Shown: piece after piece, positions 45,001 to 51,793 of the stretch
Layout: the number at the start of each line of letters is the position of its first letter
Numbering within the stretch: position 1 is the stretch's first letter
Assembly: GCA_023053575.1 (NCBI GenBank)
Contig: JAKZAP010000014.1
Span: forward strand, 11,062,938 to 11,126,937
Length of the DNA: 64,000 nt
DNA from: Branchinecta lynchi
Taxonomy: Eukaryota; Arthropoda; Branchiopoda; Anostraca; Branchinectidae
Direction of reading: 5' to 3'
Notes under the pieces: model-generated
Databases searched by the model: none
What the model was told of the DNA's origin: nothing
What the model saw: the letters and a program-made list of their open reading frames with translations, nothing else
Program-made: the position numbers and the translations under genes

Positions 45001-45316
45001 ACAGCACTTCTTTTCCGGGCTTTGACCTGTTAAAGGTTAAATGTAAAGGTTGTCTTTTTGTTTGCAAGTTTCATTGAATACATTTGTTTGTACTTATTTA
45101 TTAATAGAAAAAGAGGTTAAGCTGAAGCGTTCTGCCTGCCAACAGAACGACGATGAATGGCGGTGTGCTATTATTTAATATTGTTGTTCTTTATTGTCAG
45201 TGTGACTTGACAGTCTACTGCGGGCGCTTGAAGTGTCTAAAAAACTAACTGATCTATTTATTTCTAGCAAAAACTCCGTTAGCAACAAAGATGCCGACGT
45301 CCGACAAAGAAAGTAG
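18019..45316 (+). CDS. Bsg: Basigin/neuroplastin-family Ig membrane receptor, complete gene
   Basis: This is a single-pass Ig-superfamily glycoprotein. In this family it acts as an adhesion molecule and as the chaperone/ancillary subunit of monocarboxylate transporters at the plasma membrane. Join 18019-18070, 22691-23117, 24537-24624, 26915-27072, 31277-31390, 36895-37074, 42792-42924, 45268-45316. Layout: signal peptide (about 17 aa), Ig1 (one exon), Ig2 (two exons), Ig3 (two exons), transmembrane exon, tail. Each Ig domain keeps Cys, Trp and D-x-G-x-Y-x-C. Sequons are NVT in Ig2, and NAT and NST in Ig3. YPFLGIVAEVIILVAIIFIY followed by EKRR is the basigin signature, including the Glu in the membrane. 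The length would be about 399 aa if one surplus base in Ig1 is discounted. All other junctions agree in phase. Confidence 0.93.
18163..18435 (+). mobile_element. Family C hAT-like MITE copy 1, 8-bp TSD
   Basis: Ends CAGAGGCGTTACTAGCC and, inverted, CAGGGGCGTCACAACTGG. GTTGTGAG flanks both sides (18155-18162, 18436-18443). The interior is a series of CGACTGTTTT / AAATCGACTG words. Confidence 0.88.
18444..19821. other. Basigin intron 1 spacer; 31-bp tandem pair
   Basis: 19185-19246 is a two-copy tandem repeat (GGTAGGAGTGGGTAAGGACC...). C-run at 19130-19144. Otherwise nothing recognised. Confidence 0.5.
19822..20137 (+). mobile_element. Family C MITE copy 2, 8-bp TSD
   Basis: TSD GTGGTCGG at 19814-19821 and 20138-20145. 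Ends CATAGGCCTTACTAGCC / CAGTCGTGACGCCCCTG. G- and C-runs just inside both ends (19849-19861, 20095-20118). Confidence 0.88.
20146..20472. other. Spacer with C-run, nothing recognised
   Basis: C-run at 20297-20312. The sequence style recalls a degenerate B unit (CATCCTACTCGAATGGAG), but I cannot align it convincingly. Confidence 0.3.
20473..20888. mobile_element. Family M TIR element
   Basis: GCCGGTTTCACATTGACGAG at the left against GCCGCTTTCACACTGACGCG at the right (inverted). The subterminal region is rich in TGCGTCGACGC-like words. 416 bp, no protein. Confidence 0.7.
20898..22025. repeat. 564-bp tandem duplication
   Basis: Units 20898-21461 and 21462-22025 differ at only a handful of bases (e.g. 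CACGCACCT/CACGCGCCT, GTTACGCAAG/GTTGCGCAAG). Each carries the same 68-codon minus-strand frame (21113-21319, 21677-21883) without a recognised domain. Confidence 0.93.
22026..22690. other. End of basigin intron 1; B fragment
   Basis: 22433-22505 (TTATGGCACTTGCAGCCTTC, TTCGTCGGTCAGTCGG) is a 5' end of family B without its core. The rest is single-copy. Confidence 0.5.
22691..23117 (+). CDS. Bsg: Basigin exon 2, Ig domain 1 (one-base frame break)
   Basis: After TTCGTTCCAG the frame reads APSFEPRYDGKSSVWEGESF, then AIVCPDSNPS, with the first Ig cysteine at 22759-22761. The rest of the domain (QLQWSKNGMIF ... LSDSGTYRCMES ... DSPQV, Trp at 22796) is in the next frame. Between Cys and Trp there are 34 nt, one more than a multiple of three, so one base is surplus, most likely in the GGCGCCCC stretch. 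The exon ends CAA GTT G|GTGTGT. Without the extra base it would be 426 nt, phase 1 to phase 1, hence a skippable cassette. It could be an assembly error, an allele, or real decay of the three-Ig form. Confidence 0.85.
23118..23808 (+). repeat. Basigin intron 2 start; family N copy 1 (23380-23780)
   Basis: CCATCACTTATTCACTT and CTCGGCTATTCA align with 31655-31730; TCCCTTAGCAGAG aligns with 31992. 23118-23379: nothing recognised. Confidence 0.45.
23809..24165 (+). mobile_element. Family A element 3 (3'-truncated)
   Basis: GGGATCCCGAAACG start, one core unit, no 3' end. A short further scrap (TTTAGGGGTAAAAAGACACA) at 24372-24400 may be the other side of an interruption. Confidence 0.7.
24537..24624 (+). 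CDS. Bsg: Basigin exon 3, first half of Ig domain 2
   Basis: It follows TTATTTCCAG and reads DDFDDDKTQVVKFGYPFHLN, then CNVTKDPVK, splitting the Trp codon (TG|GTACGA). It holds the first Ig2 cysteine and an N-glycosylation sequon (NVT). It starts in phase 1 and ends in phase 2. A family-A element begins only about 125 bp downstream. Confidence 0.92.
24750..25748 (+). mobile_element. Family A element 4 (complete)
   Basis: GGGATCCCAAAACGTAAGTG start, several ~130-bp units, 3' CATCGAAACCTTTGGTCTTG. Basigin intron 3. Confidence 0.87.
25749..26914. other. Basigin intron 3 remainder
   Basis: 26166-26575 is a copy of the 4500-4790 repeat. It contains a 29-bp tandem pair (ACATTATATTAAAATATAAT...) at 26400-26457. 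Nothing else recognised. Confidence 0.45.
26915..27072 (+). CDS. Bsg: Basigin exon 4, second half of Ig domain 2
   Basis: After AATTTTAG the exon completes the Trp codon and reads FKEDDEIVKTDRINIDVV, HNTLSVPRSKPEDGGVYKCK and SSDFEDTKKEFTVH, ending CAC G|GTAAGC. DGGVYKC is the canonical second-cysteine motif. The K/D-rich strand before it matches the basigin Ig domain next to the membrane-proximal one. Length 158 nt. Confidence 0.93.
27098..27345 (+). repeat. Family N copy 2
   Basis: GCTATTCACGAAAAATCGAT, TTACCTCTATGCACCTG and GACGGCCGTAGATATTCTGA align with 31722-31970. Confidence 0.5.
27346..27570 (+). mobile_element. Family A element 5 (5'-truncated)
   Basis: The last unit and 3' end only (GTTCGCTCGGAATTCGG ... 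GGGATCCCATCGAAACCTTT). Confidence 0.75.
27675..28060 (-). mobile_element. CR1-like LINE fragment, RT C-terminus
   Basis: The minus-strand frame reads NLLESIQRRARKMISKLKDL, PYEGSLEKLNVASLTFRRRR, GDVIFAHKL ... TRGHSQKL ... YNFFANRVPLWNTLSEETV ... DSFKR. RRRRGDxIxxxK, TRGHSxKL and FFxNRVxxxWNxLxxxxV are hallmarks of the CR1/related LINE C-terminus. A stop interrupts near the end. Distinct from the other LINEs here. Confidence 0.85.
28061..28719. other. No gene or repeat recognised
   Basis: AT-rich part of basigin intron 4. Confidence 0.4.
28720..29096. mobile_element. TIR element (AAAGCCAGGCTTCACC)
   Basis: AAAGCCAGGCTTCACCTCCC at the left is inverted at 29072-29096 (GGTGAAGCCTGGCTTT). A third, direct copy is at 29010-29035. 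Related fragments occur at 50233-50300. The 212-codon plus-strand frame over it is not protein-like. Confidence 0.65.
29377..29834. mobile_element. Family D MITE copy 2 with nested insertion
   Basis: TIR GAGCGTGTTTCCACCCT / AGGGTGGAACACGCTC. A second element at 29515-29675 (ends CACTGTAAAAAG / TTTTTTTATAGTG) interrupts it at the ACGTTACA word conserved in the other D copies. Confidence 0.75.
29835..30943. other. Basigin intron 4, nothing recognised
   Basis: No coding, RNA or family member noted, except 30890-30943, which matches in reverse the flank of family K copies (TTCCTTCAGCCCAAGCTG). Confidence 0.4.
30944..31090. mobile_element. Family K MITE copy 2
   Basis: A long imperfect TIR, TTGACACTGTAAACGGATAC against TTTGACACTACAAAACGGAT, each arm extending to GCTGCATTTTATT / GCTTCATTTTATT. 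Confidence 0.8.
31277..31390 (+). CDS. Bsg: Basigin exon 5, first half of Ig domain 3
   Basis: The acceptor TACTTGCAG leads into VEPHIKFATKSVNAIFGEKF, then ELKCEATGFPLPDLTWTK, ending AAA G|GTAATC. Cys and Trp are spaced C-x11-W as in I-set domains (GFPLPxLTWxK). Phase 1 at both ends. A 147-bp MITE (30944-31090) sits 186 bp upstream. Confidence 0.93.
31391..32418 (+). repeat. Basigin intron 5 start; family N copy 3 (31632-32060) and LINE-tail scrap
   Basis: Family N: see 23380 and 27098. 32237-32290 reads on the minus strand like a LINE 3' end (CATGGCCCACGGGC..., tail (ATCT)n). Confidence 0.45.
32419..32533 (+). repeat. Left half of an ancestral 248-bp tandem unit (copy 1)
   Basis: 115 bp identical or nearly so to 36472-36586; the second half of copy 1 is 36339-36471. 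The unit was split by the element at 32534-36338. Confidence 0.9.
32534..36338 (+). mobile_element. Family H: Helentron-like element, 3.8 kb, with long tandem units
   Basis: The 5' end is a perfect hairpin GTGTTGCGAGAGCAACAC. Its inverted copy (with TTTGGTTTT/AAAACCAAAG) lies at 36244-36275, about 65 bp inside the 3' end. Then follow the palindrome GTTGCCCGGGCAAC (36315-36328) and GTAGGTCTAG|TT. The core 33300-36110 is built of diverged 0.7-1 kb repeats (landmarks CGATAGCC at about 33318, 34612, 35408; CGAGGGGCTAG at about 33755, 34299, 35061, 35890). The adjacent tandem copy without insertion (36472-36719) shows the empty site. No protein. Confidence 0.85.
36472..36719 (+). repeat. 248-bp tandem unit, copy 2 (empty site)
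   Basis: Reads GGTATCCAGGAATTTATTTT without interruption where copy 1 carries element H. The unit also holds G-runs near 36597 and 36691. Confidence 0.9.
36895..37074 (+). CDS. Bsg: Basigin exon 6, second half of Ig domain 3
   Basis: A strong polypyrimidine acceptor (CCTTTTTCAG) precedes DNLPIDLSNATSRYVFEDDK, DIKNAVLKIENLVESDEGDY and ACFGESVAGTANSTVLVRVK, ending AAG G|GTAAGT. DEGDYACFG is the second-cysteine motif. The sequons NAT and NST are visible. 180 nt, phase 1 to 1. Confidence 0.95.
37344..37640 (+). mobile_element. Family I MITE copy 2 (diverged)
   Basis: AGAGCCAAGACTTGACG and AGGTCTTGGAACTACTC replace the cleaner ends of the 2484 copy. The interior matches (AACGAAACTCAGTCAGTCGT, AGTTTGTCTCGCTTTAAATG). 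Confidence 0.55.
37641..38746. repeat. Family J copy 2 (37660-38140) and spacer
   Basis: See 5260 and 6740. 38325-38360 (TAAAGGCGTATTCTCGCCGT) is an end of family O. The rest shows nothing recognised. Confidence 0.4.
39557..41415 (-). mobile_element. LINE with reverse-transcriptase domain, defective
   Basis: The minus frame from 41404 reads FLDLKGAFDNVNR, GVKQGYTLSQNLFSLFINDM and LLFADDVVLVAD; FADD is the catalytic box. After an inserted D element it continues YFEGKELSVKEEFVYLGVKF ... MHYAAEVWGYLDVPKLEVVQ, then shifts frame (GLSELWN ... LRDQEIQDWQC). The 3' tail is (ATTC)n. 5'-truncated before the first RT boxes. Same family as the LINE at 62853. Confidence 0.88.
40621..40916. mobile_element. 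Family D MITE copy 3, 3-bp TSD (CTA), inside the LINE
   Basis: GAGCGTGTTCCA / TGGAACACGCTC ends with CTA on both sides (40618-40620, 40917-40919). It splits the LINE frame between the RT and thumb regions. Confidence 0.88.
41723..42031. repeat. Foldback with internal short repeats
   Basis: 41723-41825 is inverted at 41934-42031 (about 80%). Each arm contains several TATGCCxAACGCTGGATA-like words. Confidence 0.75.
42122..42598 (+). mobile_element. Family E MITE, uninterrupted copy
   Basis: TACAGTAGAGGTATGCTTA at the left and TATACCTCTACTGTA at the right. It serves as the empty-site reference for the B insertion at 14793. It ends 193 bp before basigin exon 7. Confidence 0.8.
42792..42924 (+). 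CDS. Bsg: Basigin exon 7, transmembrane and juxtamembrane
   Basis: It follows CTTTCCCTCAG and reads DKWAALYPFLGIVAEVIILV, then AIIFIYEKRRSKQRKEDNED and DQGKE, ending AAA GA|GTAAGT. The hydrophobic helix with an internal Glu (GIVAEV) followed by IYEKRR is the diagnostic element of basigin, embigin and neuroplastin, used to bind monocarboxylate transporters. The tail is basic, then acidic. Confidence 0.97.
43016..43335 (-). mobile_element. Family C MITE copy 3, end partly duplicated
   Basis: CCCCCCAATGTTG...CCAGTCGGTA appears twice (43027-43060 and 43092-43125). The right end is AAACATTTTGGCTAGTAAAG. No clean TSD. Confidence 0.7.
43336..43829. repeat. Spacer; repeat related to 61950-62130 in inverse
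   Basis: CTTGCTTATTCTGCCTTT, CTCCATTATGGAATT and TTTTTAGCGCTTTTCCGGCC pair with reversed words at 62030-62130. Confidence 0.4.
43830..44800 (-). mobile_element. Two family B fragments, minus orientation
   Basis: 43878-43990 ends with the B 5' end reversed (GCAAGCGCCATAAAAAC). 44123-44770 begins with the B 3' end reversed (AGCTCATATGGCACTTG) and runs through about 1.5 core units. Confidence 0.7.
45268..45316 (+). CDS. Bsg: Basigin exon 8, C-terminal tail and stop
   Basis: The acceptor ATTTCTAG leads into (GA)C AAA AAC, reading DKNSVSNKDADVRQRK then TAG. K-D/N-x-x-V-R-Q-R-x at the very C-terminus is shared with vertebrate basigin and neuroplastin (NVRQR, NLRQR), which supports this as the normal last exon. 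Phase 2 matches exon 7. Confidence 0.9.
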
Positions 45317-47387
45317 ACGACTTTTTTTTTTCAACTTGTCCCATTTATGCAAGCTAGCTGCCCATCGGCAAGAAGAACGCGATGACCAGTCCTAGAGTTG
45401 TTTAATATTTGCTAGTCGTATTTGTCCTAAAGTGCATTTTGTTGTTACTGATAATGACGATTTCGCGAGAGTACATGTATGCCTTTTTCATTATGAACGC
45501 TGTACTGATTTTGCGACTGTATTGACTATAAGGTAGATTTTTTACACCTAAAGAGATTACACCATGCTTTAGCGTTATAAGCTGTTCGACGGAAGACGAA
45601 TTTCCCTCTACCTGCCGGAAACAGGGGGTCAGAGGCTGTTTCTACCGGCAGGAAATACAATGAAAGTTCGCCATTCTCATCCGGTATCTCGAGTTTCAGA
45701 CCCAGATGCGAATTTGTGTCCAGTTGCGAATAAGGCACGTTGTTCTCTCCTCCAGTTGAGCTTCGACATTCGCCATTTTGAGAACTGGTTGGGCCGATGT
45801 TTTATCTCTGCTCTTTAACTGCCATAGCAATGTCAACACTTAATTTTCTTTATTTTTCCTCTTCTGAAGTGATCGTCACCAGAGCCTCGTTTTAGTTGCA
45901 CGCTGCATGTCCGCTTCTCGGCTGCTTAAGGGTTGATTCTTTCTGCATTCGTTTTTGCACTGCAGTGCTTCCGAGGAAGACGGCAGCAAAGATCGTGTCA
46001 GTAGGTCTCATTACCTTTGGACGATAGCCAAGGCCGTATCCAGGGGGGGGGGGGCGTTAGGGGGTTGAACCCCCCACCTCCCAAAAGGCAAACAAAAAAA
46101 ACGAAATAAAATCCTGGATACGGGCCTGACGGAAGCGCTTCTCGAGAATCGCGGATTTGCTTACCGACCAAGTCCGTCGTTTCCTGCAAAGTTAAACCAA
46201 GAAGAAATCGTGCAGGCAGTGAATCCAAAAACGGATCTTGTGCAGAAGCAAGGAAGTGCTGCAGCAGCGATTCGGCAGCACTATTGCAACAAAAACGAGG
46301 CTCGGACCACATCGCACGATTATCATCAACAAGCGAATCCAGGCGCCTCTTCTTCAGAGTGTCATGCCTTGAACATGCTTGCGGACCCCCCCCCCCCCCC
46401 CCCCTCGGATTTTCAGTTCCATCTGAAAAGTTGAGATTTTTTCAGCTTGATGGTGAAAGTACAGGAAATCCGGTCGGGAGATTGGTCGTGTGTTTGCACT
46501 ATCTGTCTCTTTTTCTGCCTATCGATCATCAGGCGCGAACGTTCGAGGTCATTACTTTTCAACTAGTCCAGTCATTTCTTTGCTGTATTTTTCTTCCTAG
46601 CCTTTTCACTTGTTATTCCTTCCCTTTCCCAATACCTATAGCGTGACTGTAGGTACTTAAAAATACAGCTGTTGGCATGTAACATGTTTTATGGCGCATC
46701 AGATACATCACACCCTGAGCATTTTGAAGTTAAATCGTGGATAGTTAGTGTTTTTGTTTTTTTAGTCGGTTAGGCATGTTCATCTATATTGTGGTGGCTC
46801 GAGTTACTTAAATTTCAACTTCAGTATCTATAGTTTGCCATTTATTTAGGAAATAAAAGATTTGTTGGTTTATGAGATTATGTCGTCTGTTAGAGTTCGC
46901 AATTCCTTTTGGTGTTTCGTGAAAAGTCGCCTTTTTAGTCGAGAACGTAGTAAAATTGAAATAAAATGTTAATGTTACTAACTGTGTTGTTCTTAGTCAT
47001 CCAAGTGTGTGGAGAAATTGGGTATAATGATACATCAGTTGCCGCATTTTCTCCTGTTACACTGTGAGTCATAGCACGTGTCTGCAACTGACAGGTTGCA
47101 TACGTACTTAGCTTAAAAATTGTGATAACACTCGACGAAGAGGAATTTTAACAATTTTGCTTCCCTCTAGTTGCAATTTTTCACTGCCTAGGTCCCGCGT
47201 GACATAGTAGTCCCCGAAAACCACCACCGAGCCTTATTTGACAGAAACGACGTGGCGGAGTTAGAAGAAACATAGATAATGACTGACCACGTTGCGGGAG
47301 CTCTCCATAGCCTTAACTACTCCTGTCAAGTGTGAGACGTGCTTAGAGGCACCGGCTGAGGTGACTTGTGCCCAGGAAGTTGCTGGA
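45317..47387 (+). other. Basigin 3' UTR / downstream
   Basis: 46029-46130 is a tiny TIR element (CAAGGCCGTATCCAGG / CCTGGATACGGGCCTG). C-run at 46387-46404. No other gene recognised. Confidence 0.45.
46852..46857 (+). promoter_or_regulatory. Candidate poly(A) signal for basigin
   Basis: AATAAA followed within 15 bases by a T/G-rich stretch (GATTTGTTGGTTT). It is 1.5 kb past the stop. A second AATAAA is at 46960-46965, and one at about 46097 lies inside a small MITE. Which is used cannot be told from sequence. Confidence 0.3.
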
Positions 47388-47548
47388 TAGAGAGATTGCA
47401 CCCTACCCGAAGAAAACGACTATTGCTACACCGCGATCACGCGAGCATTCAAAAACCAACCAATAGGAAGCAGGGTCCGTTTTTGTAGTGAAAGTATGAA
47501 GCCTTCAACTCTCATTTCTGTAAAGCTGTGAACGTACAATCAAGAAAA
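47388..47548 (+). repeat. Dispersed repeat F copy 2
   Basis: ATAGAGAGATTGCACCCTAC then CCAACCAATAGGAAGCAGGG; see 11638. A family-A element lies directly at its right end. Confidence 0.55.
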
Positions 47549-48542
47549 ACAAGACCAAAGGTGTCGATGGGATCCCAAAAATCTGATATTTGATTCAGGC
47601 AATCGGGTCTTGTCTTCGCCAGGCTAATCATCAGAGAAAACCAAGTTCAGATATACCTCTATAAGCCATATCTATTTTGACGATACTGACCGAGACTTCT
47701 TGCTTTACTTCTGCCAAGTAGGTTTCGCCGGAATTCCGAACGAACTACTAGTCCAGCAAAAAAAAAATTCAGAAACAAATCCAGCGTATCTCCTTATCCC
47801 TATGAAGAACCTCTAATCAACTCTGAATAAAAGTTAATTCCGGTTACAACCGGATTCCGGACTAATTACATGTCTGGAAAAAAATGATTGTAATATACAG
47901 ACTCAGCCTCTCTTCTTACCCCTTAATCTGTCATCTACAAATTTTCCGGTTTTGGCCGGATTCCGCGAGAACTAGTTGGTCGGCGAGAAAATGGTTTTCA
48001 CCGCCGTGTTCAGCATATTTTGTTACCCCTATATCGAATATTTAATCAACTTCGAGTGAAACTTTTACTTTTAACCAACTTTCCGGTTTTTGCCGGATTC
48101 CGGACGAACTACTTGTTCTGCGAAAAATGGTTTTCACCATCGTGTTCAACATGTTATATTACCCTTAAATCGACCATTTTATCAACTTCAAGTAAAACTT
48201 TTACTTTTAACCAACTTTCCGGTTTTTGCCGGATTCCGGACGAACTAATTGTCCGGCGAAAAAAATGGTTTTCACTATCGTGCTGAGCATGCCTTCTTAC
48301 TCCATAATTGACTACGTATTAGCTGTTTAAAAATATTTTGTTTGTCCCTTAATTCGAACTCTCTCCTCTAAATGTAGGGATACAGGGCCAATCTACGAAC
48401 TCGACCTTACTCTTGACCCAAAGAATCGTCACACCAAGTTTCATCAAATTATCTCATGCCCTTCGAGAGTTATCGTGCTCACAGAAGGACGGACAAGTTT
48501 TGCGATGTCATAGGTATCCCTCCACTTACGTTTTGGGATCCC
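47549..48542 (-). mobile_element. Family A element 7
   Basis: Reversed: 3' CAAGACCAAAGGTGTCGATG at the left, GGGATCCC at 48535-48542. Core units about 130 bp. Confidence 0.87.
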
Positions 48543-48851
48543 AAACAGGGAACCAGCTACACACAGGCTTATAATAGAACAAACATGGATAATCCGGTCT
48601 CGAAGTCGAAAGTCTTATACTTCCAAGGTGCGCTCTCTATAACCTTGATCTTCACCGACAAAAGAACTATGTGCGGAAGAATGTCTCAAATAGGCCTTTC
48701 AGTCCGTGAGGTCGGTTAATATTTCCCCGTGACTAACAATCAGTATCAGAATTTGAACATATAATTTGTAACTTATGTGTTTTTCCACTCTTAATGGCGA
48801 TCTGGAATCAATAGTCGTTACTTTCCGGCCAATACATTTTTATGGAACATT

Positions 48852-49326
48852 AGCTGCGTTCGTTTTCGTTGTTCGGTTCGCCGTTCTAACCGTCGTTCTA
48901 CTACAAGCGATTTCTTTACAACGCCGTTTGTGAAGGTGAACGGCGTTAGAACTGCCAATAATTAGGAGGTTTCTTTGTTCGGTTGAACTGCCGTTTCATT
49001 TGTCGTTCCTGAAACGACGAACTAAGCCGGAAAGTCTGTTTCAACATCTCCGTTCAGTAATTAGGCGCGAGTTTTCAAAATTCTCGACAAAACAGATTAA
49101 AGTTGTAAACCAAGTTTAAAAACAATGGTCCTGTTATGCTAAAATCCATTTTAGTACTTTATTATAGCTGCTGTTGCAAATAAATATTAAGTTAGTTCGA
49201 CTATTAACGTTTTCGTATCAACTTCGTTCGTGAAACGACGTTTATAGAACGTGCCAAAGAAAACACTAATATGAAAATATTTGAACGACGTTCTTCGTAC
49301 CGACAAAGACGAAAACGAACGCGGCT
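48852..49326. mobile_element. Family P TIR element
   Basis: AGCTGCGTTCGTTTTCG at the left against AGCCGCGTTCGTTTTCG at the right (inverted). Interior words (GAACGACG, CCGTTTC) are repeated in both orientations. 475 bp. Confidence 0.75.
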
Positions 49327-51598
49327 GTTACTTATTTGCACGCTGGGAACGAAAAGTAGGCAGCGCTGGAAAATACGACGAGATGTTGATTAATTCCGCT
49401 AGATGGTGACCGCTTTCGTGAACATGAATGGACGGGCTTGGGCGGTATAACGCAAGTTGCACTAGACGCAACGTGCATAACTGTTTGGAACTCTAGCCTA
49501 CTGGGTTTTTCAGGAGATTACAGACCTGTCCCGAAGTTGTTTTCTGCCCTCTAGGCTATGATGAGAAAAGCGGAAAAATTTCCACAGTTTTTCTGGCCAA
49601 TAAGCTATTTAGGAACAATATGCGGGATCCTGGTCCGCCTCAAACACGGCATGTGAAGCTTAGTTCTCTCAATTTGGATAAAAGTGAGATAGGGAGTCCG
49701 AAATTTCGTAATGGAGAATGTATGGGTTTAATTGGTAAAGAAAAAAAAAGGACGACTTCACAAAGCCAGATTTCACATTTCAGATCGTCAAACCTGGACC
49801 TCCCGCACAATCAAGCCAACATTTCTCGATACCGGACAATTGACGATGGCTGATTTAGCTATTATTCAAATTTCATAAATGTCTTTTTCGCACATCTCTT
49901 GCCGCCTGATCATAACCGTCTATTGCTCTTCCTTTTCCCCTATCCTGCGTATTTGCATATCAATTTTTGGCAATCAGACCTGTTGCCTTTATGACACCCT
50001 TCCAGGCTCCGGAATCTGGAGTGTCCAATGCCCCCGAATTCTCTTGATGACTAACTCTTCGTGCCGACGAAGAATCGCCGAATGCCTGGCGAAGAGCAGG
50101 AAACGTCACCACAAACGATGTTGATTCGTTGACATGTGATTTGAATCATTGTTCGCGCGACATTTCACGTTTTCCTCGAGGTTCACTGGCGTGTTTTGGA
50201 CTTGGTCGCATAGAGTATTGCAGACATTTTAGGTCAGGCTTCACCTTCCGGATCTGCATTCGACGAAAACGGACATCCGAAAGACAAATCTGGAAGTGGG
50301 TATAAACGAAACTATGATAGTGTTCCAGCGACTTATTATTAGTCACGATCGTTACTATTCTTGTTATTACTTCCGTTTCCGAGACCGCCGTAATAACTAT
50401 AGGCTCCTCCCTCTTATTATTTTCGTTCCACGACTGTTACAATTTACTTATGATGGTCCCGAGCATCATAATTGTCGGTCTGCAGGAACTCCCGTAACAG
50501 CGATGACATATGTCCTCGTTGTTTTTCCAGAAAACGTTATAACTACAAGAATACGCCGCTCGCCTCTCCTCTTGTCATCGTGACTTGAACGCTACCTATA
50601 TTTGAGCGACTGTGCCCTCTTTGTCCACAGTTTCTTGTCTTGGGTTAGTCCGTGCGAGTGTAGCAATCAGAAGGAAGGCCCCAAACCCATGGCACGCAAC
50701 GGTCAACTGCCCAAGTCGCGGTCCAGCGTAGAAGCAAGCGAACAGGTCATTTCGTCGGCTGGAGCTTTAGGAGGACTGTGGTTGCAGTAATGCATCGTTT
50801 ACAAGTAGAGGAAAACTTGATCAGAATTCGTTCTTGGTGACAAGATTATGTTCACACACAGAGGGAAAAAACTGCATCTTCAAGCAAGAAAATTTGAGAA
50901 AAATACATTCACTAGCTAACAAAAAAATATTTTGCTAGCATTTATGACATTAGTAGGGATGACTGCTGATCTCGAAATAGCTAGCCTTTTTTAGTATTTC
51001 TCACCAGTGCCGCCGACGAAATTCCTTCCAACTAGACCGGAATTCCTTTCATCTTGAAAGGAACTCCTGTCCCGCTAGACTTTTTTCTAGCCGTCTTCAC
51101 GAACGGAATCCTTTCAAGTCGACCGGAATTTCTTTTTACTCGACGGGATTTCTTGTCCATGTAAACGCTACATAAGTTAGGGGTTGTCGTGTTAACCCTT
51201 TCTCGTACACACCTGCTACTCGTGATTATGCAGCCCCTCGGTCATGTAGACAGGTTGCAGAGAAATTGCCCTTCTGTCCGTGGGTCGGGCGCCTCAGTGA
51301 CGCTCCAGAAATTTATCAACTATTATATACTTTCAGATTCTCAAATGAATAAGCAAAAACGGAACAAATCAACAAATGACCTTTCTGATTCAAAACCACA
51401 ATGATCATGATCTCATAGCTGCCCGAAACTCACTAAAACGACTGCAATCTTCCGAAAGGATTTTATACGGTCGCTGCCAGATACTTTAAACGCCTTGTGA
51501 TGTTTAAAAATAAGTTTTCGTTTCCATGTCACTGATGTCACGCTCAAGAGAAGCTCTCGCCAACTTCTACGAAATTATCAAGGAAAACAAAAATTAAG
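49327..51598. other. Intergenic, fragments only
   Basis: 50233-50300 resembles the 28720 element. 50300-50560 resembles a badly decayed family D copy. A 62-codon plus frame at 50602-50790 has no recognised features. Otherwise nothing. Confidence 0.4.
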
Positions 51599-51793
51599 CT
51601 AATGCTGGCCGATGGGAATTAACTTTTCTCCGGCAGGGAGGGCTGGCATGGGAGCCTCAACGGTTAACACGCCATCCCTGGAGAGAGAGGATTTGATGTT
51701 TTCCGGGTTGGTTCCCTTTGGAAGGAGGAATTCTCGGTTGTACTCCCTGAAGACCGTCCTGTTCTCCGTCTTCTCTTCGTGCTTGGCATGAAC
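51599..51793 (-). CDS. sHSP last exon (domain core and C-terminal tail)
   Basis: After TCTGTTCCAG the frame reads VHAKHEEKTENRTVFREYNR, EFLLPKGTNPENIKSSLSRD, GVLTVEAPMPALPAGEKLIP, IGQH and stop. The conserved dimer-loop Arg/Tyr region, the G-V-L-T-V-x-A-P motif and the terminal I-P-I anchor are all intact. 64 codons plus stop. No clear AATAAA was found within 300 bp downstream on this strand. Confidence 0.94.
   Translation of the reverse strand, partial: VHAKHEEKTENRTVFREYNREFLLPKGTNPENIKSSLSRDGVLTVEAPMPALPAGEKLIPIGQH

Noticed and set aside
45526..45738. Minus-strand 70-codon frame in the basigin 3' region
   Set aside because: No true ATG start, no recognised domain, inside the likely UTR; a second frame beginning MANVEAQLEERTT stops after 26 codons.
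50602..50790. 62-codon plus frame (… MARNGQLPKSRSSVEASEQV …)
   Set aside because: No homology I recognise and no linked exons; chance frame cannot be excluded.
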